Source of the DNA: Pseudoclavibacter sp. 13-3
Lineage (GTDB): Bacteria > Actinomycetota > Actinomycetes > Actinomycetales > Microbacteriaceae
DNA: 64,000 nucleotides
Direction of reading: 5' to 3'
NCBI RefSeq assembly: GCF_021168475.1
Contig: NZ_JAJOZT010000002.1
Location: 1-64,000 of the forward strand
Shown here: piece by piece, positions 1-8,211 of the stretch
Numbering within the stretch: position 1 is the first letter of the stretch
Layout of the letters: each line of letters begins with the position of its first letter
Program-made: the position numbers and the translations under genes
Notes under the pieces: generated by a model
Databases searched by the model: none
Seen by the model: the letters and a program-made list of their open reading frames with translations, nothing else
What the model was told of the DNA's origin: nothing

Positions 1-109
1 CAGCGACAACATCCTCCACACGCTCACCCGCGAGCACCCGCTCGATCACACCAACCCGCTCAACCAACCCCACATGCCGCACAACACCCTCCAAAAGAAC
101 ATGTTGCAC
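1..109 (-). CDS. Possible gene start cut by the left edge; product unknown
   Basis: On the minus strand a GTG codon at 109 directly follows an in-frame stop and is preceded by AGGTGG, and the frame stays open for 36 codons to the window edge. The translation is a charged, Val/Glu/Arg-rich helix-like stretch (for example VERVGVIERVLAGERVEDVV). Codon third positions are unusually rich in T and G (ggt, gtt, gtg) compared with the C-rich usage elsewhere. That skew is reminiscent of the multicopy DUF222/HNH endonuclease genes of actinobacteria, but too little is present to assign a family. It may be non-coding. Confidence 0.28.
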   Translation of the reverse strand, partial: MQHVLLEGVVRHVGLVERVGVIERVLAGERVEDVVA

Positions 110-136
110 TCACCACCTGAAACCGCCGGTTCATAT

Positions 137-187
137 CCGCACCTTCGGGCAACCTCGGCACCAGCACCGCACCTTCGGGCAACCTCG
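137..187. repeat. 21-bp direct repeat, two copies 30 bp apart
   Basis: The 21-bp sequence beginning CCGCACCTTCGGGCAACC occurs at 137-157 and again, identical, at 167-187. The two copies lie between the putative truncated gene on the left and the HerA-like gene. The rest of 110-295 shows no gene or hairpin that I can support; it is C-rich, with a run of about ten C at 263-273. Confidence 0.7.
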
Positions 188-295
188 TGGGTATGCCCTC
201 GCCGGCTCGCTCTCACCCGACCACCCACGAACGAGCACCCACGGTGCACGCCCCCGCACACTCCCCCCCCCCCACCGGCCGCCCATACCGCTGAG

Positions 296-307
296 TAGAC
301 TTGCAGA
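296..307 (+). promoter_or_regulatory. Putative -10 of a leaderless promoter for the HerA-like gene
   Basis: TAGACT at 296-301 ends six bases before the ATG at 308. In actinobacteria a -10 at this distance places the transcription start on the start codon itself, giving a leaderless mRNA. No purine-rich ribosome-binding site precedes the ATG, which agrees. No convincing -35 hexamer is visible. Confidence 0.4.
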
Positions 308-2161
308 ATGGCCGAGAACAACACCGAACAGCCCGCTGACGAGACCCCAGCTGCAGGTCAAGAGACGCCAGAGCTCGCCAAAGCCACAACACCCACGGCA
401 CCGGCGCCCGAACCAGCCGAAGAGCCGGCCGAGACCACCGAGACCACCGAGACCACCGAGCCAGCCGCACCACAAGCACCACAAGCACCACAAGCACCAC
501 AAACACCACAAACCCCAGCGGCCCCAGCCTCCACCGGCCCGCTCTCGCAGAAGGCCGTCGACGCGGTCAGGGCCGGCTACACCTTCGAGGGCACCACCCT
601 CGACATCGGGGCGCTGGTCAACGGCGACCCGCTCGCAGACGTGCAGGTGCGCATACCGCTCGGCATGCTGAACCGCCACGGCCTCATCGCAGGCGCCACC
701 GGCACCGGCAAGACGAAGACGCTGCAGGGCCTGGCCGAGCAGATCGCCGCCAACGGCGTGCCCGTCTTCGCCGCAGACATCAAAGGCGATCTCTCCGGCC
801 TCGCCGTCGCCGGCACTCCCAGTGACAAGCTCACCGCACGCACGCAGGGCATCGGCCAGGACTGGCACCCCGTCGCCACGCCCACAGAGTTCTTCTCACT
901 GGGCGGCGTCGGCCAGGGCGTGCCGCTGCGCGCGACGGTCGAGGGCTTCGGCCCGACGCTGCTCGCCCGCGTGCTCGATCTGAACGAGACGCAGGAGTCG
1001 AGCCTCGGCCTGGTCTTCCACCATGCCAAGCAGAACGACCTGCCGCTGATCACCCTCGACGACCTGCGCACGCTGCTCGCCTGGCTCACCGGCGACGAAG
1101 GCAAGGCCGACCTCAAGGGCATCGGCGGCCTCTCACCGCAGACCGCAGGCGTGATTCTGCGTGAGATCGTGAACTTCGCCGGCCAGGGCGCCGACGTGTT
1201 CTTCGGCCAGCCCGCCGTCGAGGTGACCGACTTTCTGCGCACCAGCACGGCACCCGGCCCAGACGGCGCGACGACCGAGTTCGGTGTGGTCAGCATGCTC
1301 GAGGTGCCCGGTGTGCAGGATCGCCCCGCGGTGTTCTCGACGTTCCTCATGTATCTGCTCACCGAGCTCTTCCGCGCGCTGCCCGAGGTCGGCGACCAGG
1401 ACAAGCCCAAGCTGGTCTTCTTCTTCGACGAGGCGCACCTGCTCTTCAAGGGCGCGTCGAAGAACTTCGTCGAGACGATCACGCAGACCGTTCGCCTGAT
1501 CCGCTCGAAGGGCGTCGGCATCTTCTTCGTCACGCAGACCCCGAAAGACGTGCCCGGCGACGTGCTCGGCCAGCTCGGCAGCCGCATCCAGCATGCGCTT
1601 CGCGCGCACACCCCTGACGACGCGAAGGCGCTGAAGGCGACGGTCTCGACCTACCCCACCAGCGAGTACGACCTCGGCGAGGTGCTCACGCAGCTGGGCA
1701 CCGGCGAGGCGATCGTCACTGTGATCAATGACAAGGGCGCGCCGACGCCGGTGGCCTGGACCCGGGTGCGCGCTCCCCAGGGCTCGATGAATCCCATGCC
1801 CGCGGATGCCATGGCGCAGGCCATCGCCGCCTCGCCCCTGCAGGCGAAATACGGTGCCCCCGCGCAGACCGAGGGCGCCGCCGCGAAGCTGCAGGGCCGC
1901 ATCGACGCCGCATCGCAGGCTGCGGCTGACGCGGCGGCCGCCAAGCAGGCCGATGCGGATGCCAAAGCCGCCGACCGAGCGGAACGCGAGCGCCAGCGCG
2001 ATGAGGCCGCTCGCGAGCGCGAGTCTCGTTCGACCTCGCGCTCAGGGTCCCGAACCTCCAAAGAGCACGGTGTGGCCGATGTGATCGACGATGTGGTGAA
2101 GTCCCGCACGTTCCAGACCGTGGTGCGCGAGGTGATCCGCGGGCTCTTCAAGAAGAAGTAG
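308..2161 (+). CDS. HerA-like / DUF853 (YjgR-type) P-loop ATPase
   Basis: The 617-residue protein has a P-loop at about residues 129-136 (GATGTGKT) and a Walker B stretch FFFDEAH with Asp374-Glu375, followed by FFVTQTPKD. This layout is that of the DUF853 branch of HerA/FtsK-type ATPases, whose cellular role is not established. The first ~75 residues are low-complexity, acidic then Pro/Gln-rich, encoded by tandem nonamers. The C-terminal part (about 515-595) is an Ala/Arg/Glu-rich probable coiled coil, then a basic tail ending FKKK. No nuclease partner (NurA type) lies next to it, so a DNA-end-processing role like archaeal HerA is not implied. The start at 308 fits the leaderless -10 upstream. 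Confidence 0.85.
   Translation: MAENNTEQPADETPAAGQETPELAKATTPTAPAPEPAEEPAETTETTETTEPAAPQAPQAPQAPQTPQTPAAPASTGPLSQKAVDAVRAGYTFEGTTLDIGALVNGDPLADVQVRIPLGMLNRHGLIAGATGTGKTKTLQGLAEQIAANGVPVFAADIKGDLSGLAVAGTPSDKLTARTQGIGQDWHPVATPTEFFSLGGVGQGVPLRATVEGFGPTLLARVLDLNETQESSLGLVFHHAKQNDLPLITLDDLRTLLAWLTGDEGKADLKGIGGLSPQTAGVILREIVNFAGQGADVFFGQPAVEVTDFLRTSTAPGPDGATTEFGVVSMLEVPGVQDRPAVFSTFLMYLLTELFRALPEVGDQDKPKLVFFFDEAHLLFKGASKNFVETITQTVRLIRSKGVGIFFVTQTPKDVPGDVLGQLGSRIQHALRAHTPDDAKALKATVSTYPTSEYDLGEVLTQLGTGEAIVTVINDKGAPTPVAWTRVRAPQGSMNPMPADAMAQAIAASPLQAKYGAPAQTEGAAAKLQGRIDAASQAAADAAAAKQADADAKAADRAERERQRDEAARERESRSTSRSGSRTSKEHGVADVIDDVVKSRTFQTVVREVIRGLFKKK
468..512 (+). repeat. Tandem 9-bp repeat (5 copies) inside the HerA-like gene
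   Basis: Five head-to-tail copies of CACCACAAG/CACCACAAA run from 468 to 512 and encode the APQ/TPQ repeats. A second nonamer array (GAGACCACC, three copies, about 431-457) precedes it and encodes ETT repeats. Because the unit is nine bases, copy-number changes would lengthen or shorten the N-terminal tail without shifting the frame. Confidence 0.8.
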
Positions 2162-2286
2162 GCCTCGCGCCCTGCGCACCGCCTTTTCGGATCCCAGACG
2201 AGGTCGCTTGGCGTGCTCTGGGCATGCAACGCGCCCGATCTGGCCAAGTAACACTGACGAAACGCGCCCACTCCATGATGGGTGTC

Positions 2287-2982
2287 ATGAACCTGTCAGA
2301 CAGCCAGACTGCTGGACACCTTCCAGCCGCACGACTCGGCGCCACCGAGTACGTGCAGCAGAATCTCGAGCACGCGATCGGCGCCGGAGTGATCGCCGTC
2401 GGTCAGCGCCTGCCGTCTGAGTCTGCGCTGGCCGCGAGGTTCGGGGTCAGTCGTTCCGCCGTCCGCGAGGCCCTGCGTGTCATGGAGGTGCGCGGCACGA
2501 CGGCCACTCGAGTCGGAGTCGGCACCTTCGTCGTCGCCACTCAGCCGGCTTCCCGCATCGACTTCGGTGACTTCAGCGCCACAGATCTGATCGAGGCCCG
2601 CCCGCACATCGAGGTCCCGGCGGCGGGTCTCGCCGCCGTCCGGCGCTCGGAACAAGATCTCGAGCGTCTGCAGGCTCTCGTCGAGAGCATGCAGGCAACC
2701 GATGACCCGCAGAAATGGGTGCGGCAGGACACGGAGCTGCATGACGCTATCGCCGAGGCTTCCGGCAACCGGATCTTCGTGACCATTCTGCACAGCATCA
2801 AGTCTGCGCTGGCTGTGCAGTCCGCGCACGTGAACGAGAGCTCGAACCGCCGCCGACCGTCCGAGCACGAGCACCGCAGCATCGTCGCCGCGATCGCACA
2901 AGGGTCTGTCATCGAGGCGGAAGACGCCATGCGCTTCCATCTCGAGCAGGTGAAAGACGTCATCCTGACGAACCACAGATGA
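2287..2982 (+). CDS. GntR-family (FadR subfamily, FCD) transcriptional regulator
   Basis: A winged-helix DNA-binding domain occupies the first ~75 residues (motifs RLPSESALAARFGVSRSAVR and EALRVMEVRG). It is followed by an all-helical FCD-type effector domain with the spaced residues typical of that fold (LHDAIAEASGN, HEHRSIVAAI, HLEQVKD). I start it at ATG 2287; an in-frame ATG at 2224 would add 21 residues without a better ribosome site. The 5-bp inverted repeat CATGA-N6-TCATG at 2274-2289 overlaps the start codon and could be an autoregulatory operator, but this is speculative. It lies 19 bp upstream of, and probably controls, the permease gene in the same operon. Confidence 0.88.
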   Translation: MNLSDSQTAGHLPAARLGATEYVQQNLEHAIGAGVIAVGQRLPSESALAARFGVSRSAVREALRVMEVRGTTATRVGVGTFVVATQPASRIDFGDFSATDLIEARPHIEVPAAGLAAVRRSEQDLERLQALVESMQATDDPQKWVRQDTELHDAIAEASGNRIFVTILHSIKSALAVQSAHVNESSNRRRPSEHEHRSIVAAIAQGSVIEAEDAMRFHLEQVKDVILTNHR

Positions 2983-3001
2983 CACAAGAGGGAGAGAACC
3001 A

Positions 3002-4687
3002 ATGACACAGCACACGTCACCGTCCGGTGGACTGCCGCCGGCTTCGAACAGCTCCAGCACAGCTGCCTCCGAAGAGAACATCTTCATCGAAGAGGAGGCC
3101 GGCTTCCACAAGGGCCTCGGCGCGCGGCAGCTGCAGATGATCGCCATCGGCGGCGCGATCGGCACCGGGCTCTTCCTCGGCGCCGGCGGTCGTCTCGCCC
3201 AGGCCGGGCCGTCCCTGCTGCTGATTTATGCATTCTGCGGCATATTCGCATACCTCATTCTGCGCGCACTCGGCGAACTGGTCGTGCACCGGCCGTCGTC
3301 CGGATCGTTCGTCTCGTATGCCCGAGAGTTCTTCGGCGAGAAGGCGGCCTTCATCAGCGGCTGGATGTACTGGGTCAACTGGGCGACGACCTCGATCGTC
3401 GACGTGACGGCCATCGCGATCTACGTCAAGTGGTTCGGCCAGTACTCGGCGTTCATCCAGTCGATTCCGCAGTGGACCATCGCGCTGCTGGCCCTGATCA
3501 TCGTGGTGGGCATGAACCTCATCTCGGTGAAGGTCTTCGGCGAGATGGAGTTCTGGTTCGCCCTGATCAAGGTCAGTGCCCTGGTGATCTTCCTGGTGCT
3601 CGGCGTCATCTTCGTGATCTTCGGCACGCCAACCGGCGACCCGCGCGGCTTCACGCTGATCTTCGAGAACGGCGGGATGTTCCCGAACGGCATCCTGCCG
3701 GCTCTCGTGATCATGCAGGGCGTCGTGTTCGCCTACGCGGGCATCGAGCTGGTCGGCACGACCTCCGGTGAGACGAAAGACGCCCGCACCGTGATCCCCA
3801 AGGCGATCAACACTGTGATCGTCCGCATCGCCGTGTTCTATGTGGGCTCGGTGCTGCTGCTCGTACTGCTGCTGCCCTACACCGCCTACAGCGCGGGTGA
3901 GAGCCCGTTCGTGACCTTCTTCAGCCACATCGGCATCGACGCGGCCGCGCCGATCATGGAGCTTGTCGTGCTCACTGCGGCGCTGTCGTCCTTGAACGCC
4001 GGCATGTACTCGACCGGTCGCATCCTGCACTCCATGTCGATGGCCGGCTCGGCGCCGAAGTTCGCCCAGAAGATCTCTCCCCAGGGCGTTCCCTACGGCG
4101 GCATCCTGCTGACCGCGGTCGTCACGCTGCTGGGTGTCGTGCTCAACATGTTCGTTCCCGAGCAAGCCTTCGAGATCGTGCTGAACCTCGCCTCGATCGG
4201 CATCATCTCGGGCTGGGCGACGATCACCCTGGCACATCTGCGCTACTACCAGCTGGCGAAGCAGGGTCTGTACCGTCGCCCGAAGTTCCGTATGCCTGGT
4301 GCGCCATATACGAACTACGCGACGCTCGCGTTCCTGCTGCTCGTCATCGTGCTGATCGGTCTCGACTATCCGACCGGCACGTTCACCCTCGCCTCGATGG
4401 TCGTCGTGATCCCGCTGCTGGTGATCGGCTGGTACGCCTGCCGCTCCGAAGTCAAGCGCATCGCCACCGAGCGCATCGGCTTCACCGGTGCGTTCCCCGT
4501 GGTCGCGAATCGACCGCTGGCCGACGAGCTCGCCGAAGCCGAGGCCGCAGGCGTCGAGGCGCCAGAGGTCACGATCGCCCGCGAGGTGCACGAGGCGAAC
4601 ATCGCGTCAGGCAACCCGAATCCGCTTGACGCCGCGAAGAAGAGTTCCGGCACGAACTCTCCCGAAGACGACGAGTCGACTCGTTAG
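3002..4687 (+). CDS. ansP: Amino-acid permease, L-asparagine permease type (APC superfamily)
   Basis: The 561-residue protein has the APC N-terminal signature GLGARQLQMIAIGGAIGTGL and about twelve hydrophobic segments, with long cytoplasmic ends. The HRPSSGSFVSYAREFFGEKA stretch and overall similarity fit the actinobacterial AnsP asparagine permeases; GABA or other amino acids remain possible substrates. It is preceded by a ribosome site (GAGGGAGAG) and lies 19 bp behind the GntR regulator, so substrate-dependent control by that regulator is a fair inference. The last ~90 residues are hydrophilic and Ala/Glu-rich, longer than in E. coli APC permeases. A strong hairpin follows the gene. Confidence 0.85.
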   Translation: MTQHTSPSGGLPPASNSSSTAASEENIFIEEEAGFHKGLGARQLQMIAIGGAIGTGLFLGAGGRLAQAGPSLLLIYAFCGIFAYLILRALGELVVHRPSSGSFVSYAREFFGEKAAFISGWMYWVNWATTSIVDVTAIAIYVKWFGQYSAFIQSIPQWTIALLALIIVVGMNLISVKVFGEMEFWFALIKVSALVIFLVLGVIFVIFGTPTGDPRGFTLIFENGGMFPNGILPALVIMQGVVFAYAGIELVGTTSGETKDARTVIPKAINTVIVRIAVFYVGSVLLLVLLLPYTAYSAGESPFVTFFSHIGIDAAAPIMELVVLTAALSSLNAGMYSTGRILHSMSMAGSAPKFAQKISPQGVPYGGILLTAVVTLLGVVLNMFVPEQAFEIVLNLASIGIISGWATITLAHLRYYQLAKQGLYRRPKFRMPGAPYTNYATLAFLLLVIVLIGLDYPTGTFTLASMVVVIPLLVIGWYACRSEVKRIATERIGFTGAFPVVANRPLADELAEAEAAGVEAPEVTIAREVHEANIASGNPNPLDAAKKSSGTNSPEDDESTR

Positions 4688-4693
4688 GCACCA

Positions 4694-4736
4694 TGCGGGC
4701 GACGTGTCAGATCGCTGATCGGCCACGTCGCCCGCA
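4694..4736. terminator. Bidirectional hairpin terminator (ansP / ugpQ convergence)
   Basis: A perfect 13-bp inverted repeat (TGCGGGCGACGTG, 4694-4706 with 4724-4736) lies between the two convergent genes. No long T-run follows, as is common for GC-rich actinobacterial terminators. Confidence 0.65.
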
Positions 4737-4761
4737 CTCACCGTCACCGGGCTCCTCCGCC

Positions 4762-5556
4762 TCAGCGGGAGCCCAGGTGGCGGTGAGCCTGTCTCGGCCG
4801 ATTCGTGATGATCGCATCCACCCCGGCCGCAGCCAGCGCATCCCAGTCGGCGGGCTCGTCCGGCGTCCACACCGCCATCTGGGCGCCCAGCCGCTCGTGC
4901 ACCGCCCGCACCAGATTCGGGTCGGCGAGCGCACGCCTCCAGTGCGGGTTCACCGCCGAGACGCCCAGCAGCTCGGCGATCTCGATGTCGAGATAGTGCG
5001 CAGTCTCATCGATCAGCAGTCCACGCGCGTAGTCGCCGGCACGCAGCTGCAGTGCGCGCACCGTGCTCGGGTCGAAGCTCTGCAGCACCAGCCGCTCGCC
5101 CACTCCCGCTGCCTCGAACCGTGCGACGGTCGGCGTGATCTGCTGCGGCGACCACGCACCCTTGTACTCGACGAGCACGTGGGCGGTCGGGTTGGCGGCG
5201 GTCCATTCGACCAGCTCCGTGAGCGTGGGGATGCGCTGGTCGCCGAACGCGGCATCGCGCCAGCTGCCGGCGTCCAGCGTGCGCACCTCGACCAAGGTGT
5301 GTGCCGAGACGGCGCCCTGCCCCGATGTCGTGCGATCGAGTTCATCGTCATGGATCACCACGACCTCGCCGTCAGCGGTGTGCTGCAGATCGAGCTCGAT
5401 CCAGGCGGGCGCTTCCGGGCCCGATTCGCGCGCTGCAGCATCCACCGCGGCATCGAAGGCCGCGATCGTGTTCTCAGGCGCCTCGCTGCTCGCGCCGCGG
5501 TGCCCGATGATCGTCGGTGCCGCCTGGTTCTCGCCCCACCTGGTACGTCTTGTCAT
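4762..5556 (-). CDS. ugpQ: Glycerophosphodiester phosphodiesterase (UgpQ type)
   Basis: The GDPD fold is clear: GHRGASSEAPENT with catalytic His19, metal-binding Glu54 and Asp56 in IELDLQ, and His69 in VVVIHDDELDRTT. The enzyme hydrolyses glycerophosphodiesters such as glycerophosphocholine to sn-glycerol 3-phosphate and an alcohol. It has 264 residues and no signal peptide, so it should act in the cytoplasm. It is the last gene downstream of ugpA-ugpE-ugpB on the same strand, separated from ugpB by 227 bp with a hairpin. That context matches UgpQ, which processes diesters taken up by the Ugp importer. Confidence 0.9.
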   Translation of the reverse strand: MTRRTRWGENQAAPTIIGHRGASSEAPENTIAAFDAAVDAAARESGPEAPAWIELDLQHTADGEVVVIHDDELDRTTSGQGAVSAHTLVEVRTLDAGSWRDAAFGDQRIPTLTELVEWTAANPTAHVLVEYKGAWSPQQITPTVARFEAAGVGERLVLQSFDPSTVRALQLRAGDYARGLLIDETAHYLDIEIAELLGVSAVNPHWRRALADPNLVRAVHERLGAQMAVWTPDEPADWDALAAAGVDAIITNRPRQAHRHLGSR

Positions 5557-5662
5557 CTCTCTGTCTCTCAGCTCTCTCAGTCGTCTCGCCTCACCGCCAG
5601 CACCGCACCAGCAGCACCGCGCAGCACCAGCACCAGCACCGACAGCAGGCGCCGTTCCGCCA

Positions 5663-5717
5663 GAGCGGGCACGGTTCCGTCAGAATCACCGTAGTGCCGA
5701 CAAAACCGTGCCCGCTC
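5663..5717 (-). terminator. Hairpin after ugpB
   Basis: A perfect 14-bp inverted repeat (GAGCGGGCACGGTT at 5663-5676 with 5704-5717, 27-nt loop) sits between the ugpB stop and ugpQ. It could end or attenuate the ugpA-E-B transcript before ugpQ. The neighbouring 5599-5645 stretch is an irregular CAGCAC-rich repeat of unknown role. Confidence 0.6.
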
Positions 5718-5783
5718 GGGCAGAACCGCGCCCCGCAGTCAAGCCCCGTGCTCGTCACCGCCGCACGGCGCTCACAGCTCTGG

Positions 5784-7157
5784 TCAGTTCTTCAGATACG
5801 GCTTGACGTTCTCGTCGTAGGCCTGCTGCAGCTGCGGCGTGATCGCCTCGAAGGCCTGCGCAGCCGGGGTGTTGTTCACCATGATCTGCTCGATGCCGTC
5901 GGTGAGGATCTTGTCGCCGCCGGGCACGAACACGCGGGCCCAATCCTGCGAACGGCTCTTCTGCGCCAGCTGGTCGATGGCCGTCTTGAACTGCGGCTTG
6001 GTCGACAGCAGCTGCTGCACCGAATCACTCTGAATCGCCGAGGTGCGCACCGGGATGTATCCCGTGCCCGCCGAGAACAGCGCGGTGTTGTCGGGTTCGG
6101 TGATGAAGCTGAGGAACGTCGCAGCGGCGAGCTGGCGCTCGGGCGTGCTCTTCGCGGGGATACCGATGCCGGTTCCGCCGGTCGGGCAGCCTCCGCCCTG
6201 TGGCCCGTCGGGCAGGAACGCCGTACCCACCTCGAAGTTCGCGCTCTTGAGAATGCCGCCCAGCGACCCCGTCGAGCTCAGGGTGCAGGGGAACGCCCCG
6301 GCCCCGAAGTCGGTGTCCTGCTCGGTCGCGATGGCCGCGAACTTCTGCTCGTGAATCAGCTTGCGCAGGTACTCGCCGGCAGCCTCGGTCTCTGAACTGG
6401 TGAGCTTGAGATCCCAGTCGTCCGAGTAGCGCCCGCCCTGGCCCCACATGATGTTGCAGAACCACCAGGCGGCCCATGAGGTGCCCTTGCCCAGCGCAAG
6501 CGCCTGGCCGCTCTTCGAGACCGCGTTCAGCTTCGGTGCCCACTCCTCGAACTCGTCCCAGGTGGCGGGCCCGCGGTCGGGAAGGCCGGCCTGCTGCCAG
6601 GCACTCTTGTTGTAGTAGAACAGCGGCGTCGAGCGCGCATAGGGCAGCGCCCACAGCTGGTCCTGGTACTTGTAGTCGCTCAGGAGTGTGGAGTTGTAGT
6701 CGTCGAGCTCGGTGCCGACCTGTGCGAGCACGCCGTCGAGCGGCAGCAGCTGGCCGTTGATGAAGTAGCGGAACCACCAGACGTCACTCGCGATCACCAG
6801 ATCGGGAATGTTGTCGCCTGAGGATGCCGCCTGGAACTTCGCCGCGACCTCGTCGTAGTCTTTGCCGGCGGTGACCAGCTCCACCTGAATCTCGGGGTGC
6901 TTCTCGTTGAACTTCGCGATCAGCTGATTCTCGATGTCCTGCGACTTGCCCGGGTGGTTGCTCCACCAGGTGATCTTGTCTGCCGGGGTCACTTTCGACC
7001 AGTCGGTGGTGTCGGTCTGCGTCGTGCCTGTTGCTCCGACCGAGGGCCCCGAGCAGGCGGCCAGGCCGAGGCCGGCGGCACCGAACAGTCCGGCGGCGAG
7101 CACGCTGCGGCGGCTCACCTGTCGGCTGGCGAAGGATGCTGGAATCGCGGATTTCAT
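5784..7157 (-). CDS. ugpB: ABC transporter solute-binding lipoprotein, UgpB-like
   Basis: The protein (457 residues from ATG 7157, behind the ribosome site AGGAGC) begins with SRRSVLAAGLFGAAG and ends its signal with a LAAC lipobox, so it is a membrane-anchored lipoprotein; the twin Arg before the hydrophobic stretch suggests possible Tat export. The mature part has the family-1 solute-binding features found in UgpB: ITWWSNHPG, FYYNKSAW, AGAFPCTLSSTGSLGG, GYIPVRTSA. UgpB binds sn-glycerol 3-phosphate or glycerophosphodiesters. Neighbouring permeases, UgpC-like ATPase and a diesterase support this over a sugar-binding role, though a polyol or sugar ligand cannot be excluded. Confidence 0.82.
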   Translation of the reverse strand: MKSAIPASFASRQVSRRSVLAAGLFGAAGLGLAACSGPSVGATGTTQTDTTDWSKVTPADKITWWSNHPGKSQDIENQLIAKFNEKHPEIQVELVTAGKDYDEVAAKFQAASSGDNIPDLVIASDVWWFRYFINGQLLPLDGVLAQVGTELDDYNSTLLSDYKYQDQLWALPYARSTPLFYYNKSAWQQAGLPDRGPATWDEFEEWAPKLNAVSKSGQALALGKGTSWAAWWFCNIMWGQGGRYSDDWDLKLTSSETEAAGEYLRKLIHEQKFAAIATEQDTDFGAGAFPCTLSSTGSLGGILKSANFEVGTAFLPDGPQGGGCPTGGTGIGIPAKSTPERQLAAATFLSFITEPDNTALFSAGTGYIPVRTSAIQSDSVQQLLSTKPQFKTAIDQLAQKSRSQDWARVFVPGGDKILTDGIEQIMVNNTPAAQAFEAITPQLQQAYDENVKPYLKN

Positions 7158-7272
7158 TTGGTAACTGCGCTCCTGTTCGAGAGGGGGTGTTGCTGGGTGG
7201 TGTGGATGCCATTGCTGGCTGGTGGAAGAGGTCGGGTGGGCAGAGTGCGTCGGCGGGTCTCGGAGTCGGCGG

Positions 7273-8211
7273 TCATCCTTTGACCGCACCGGCCGTGAGA
7301 CCGGCGACCAGGCGCTTCTGCATCGCCAGGAAGACGGCCAGCACCGGCAGCGTGACGATCACCGTGGCAGCGAGGATCACACCCCAGTTATTCGATCCGT
7401 CGACGTTCTGCAGCAGGGTGAGCCCGACCGGCAGCGTCATCATGTCGGGTTTGTCGATGATCAGCAGCGGCCACAGGTACTCGTTCCACTCGGTGACGAT
7501 CGAGACCAGGGTCACCGCGACGATCGTCGGCGCAGACATCGGCACGACGAAGCCCCAGAGGCGCCGCCAGTGGCCGGCGCCGTCGACCTCGGCCGATTCG
7601 AGCACCGACTTGGGCAGCGTCATGAAGTGCTGTCTGAAGAGAAAGGTGCCGAACGCACTGGCCAGGCCGGGCACGACGATGCCCTGATAGGTGTTGACCC
7701 ATCCCAGCGAGGCCACCAAGGTGTAGTTCGGGATGATCGTGATCTGCTGCGGAACCATCAGCGCAGCCAGCACGATCACGAAGATCGTTCGCTTGAACGG
7801 GAAACGGATGAACACCAGGGCATATGCCGTGGTGAGCCCCAAGAGCACTTTGAGTCCCGATCCGAGAATCGTCACCAGCACGCTGTTGACGAACAGGCGC
7901 CCGATCGGAAGGGTGTCGGCGACTTCGGCATAGTTGCCGAACTGCAGACTGCTCGGCAGCCACTGCAACGGGATCGTGAAGATCTCATTCTGCTCTTTGA
8001 AGCTCGACACCACCATCCAGATCAGCGGAAACACCATGATGGCGGCGGCGATGATCATGACGAGGTACGAGCCGAGGTCGAGATGGCGCAGAAGCCCGCC
8101 CCGCGGCGCGCCGTCACGCGATTCCGACGCACGCGTCAGGCTGGTCTGCACGGCTTCGGCCTCGAGATAGTCGGCGCTCGACCGGGGCTCGGTGATCGTG
8201 GGGGTGCTCAT
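7273..8211 (-). CDS. ugpE: ABC transporter permease, UgpE-like
   Basis: The 312-residue protein has six predicted membrane segments and the cytoplasmic EAA loop (ESAEVDGAGHWRRLWGFVVP) that contacts the ATPase. It belongs to the MalG/UgpE type of carbohydrate-class inner-membrane subunits. Its ATG overlaps the stop codon of ugpA by one base (TGATG), so translation is coupled. Downstream, 115 bp separate it from ugpB. With UgpA it would form the channel of the glycerol-3-phosphate importer. Confidence 0.85.
   Translation of the reverse strand: MSTPTITEPRSSADYLEAEAVQTSLTRASESRDGAPRGGLLRHLDLGSYLVMIIAAAIMVFPLIWMVVSSFKEQNEIFTIPLQWLPSSLQFGNYAEVADTLPIGRLFVNSVLVTILGSGLKVLLGLTTAYALVFIRFPFKRTIFVIVLAALMVPQQITIIPNYTLVASLGWVNTYQGIVVPGLASAFGTFLFRQHFMTLPKSVLESAEVDGAGHWRRLWGFVVPMSAPTIVAVTLVSIVTEWNEYLWPLLIIDKPDMMTLPVGLTLLQNVDGSNNWGVILAATVIVTLPVLAVFLAMQKRLVAGLTAGAVKG

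Noticed and set aside
3017-4591. Long minus-strand frame opposite the asparagine permease
   Set aside because: Antisense shadow; the plus frame has intact APC motifs and twelve membrane segments.
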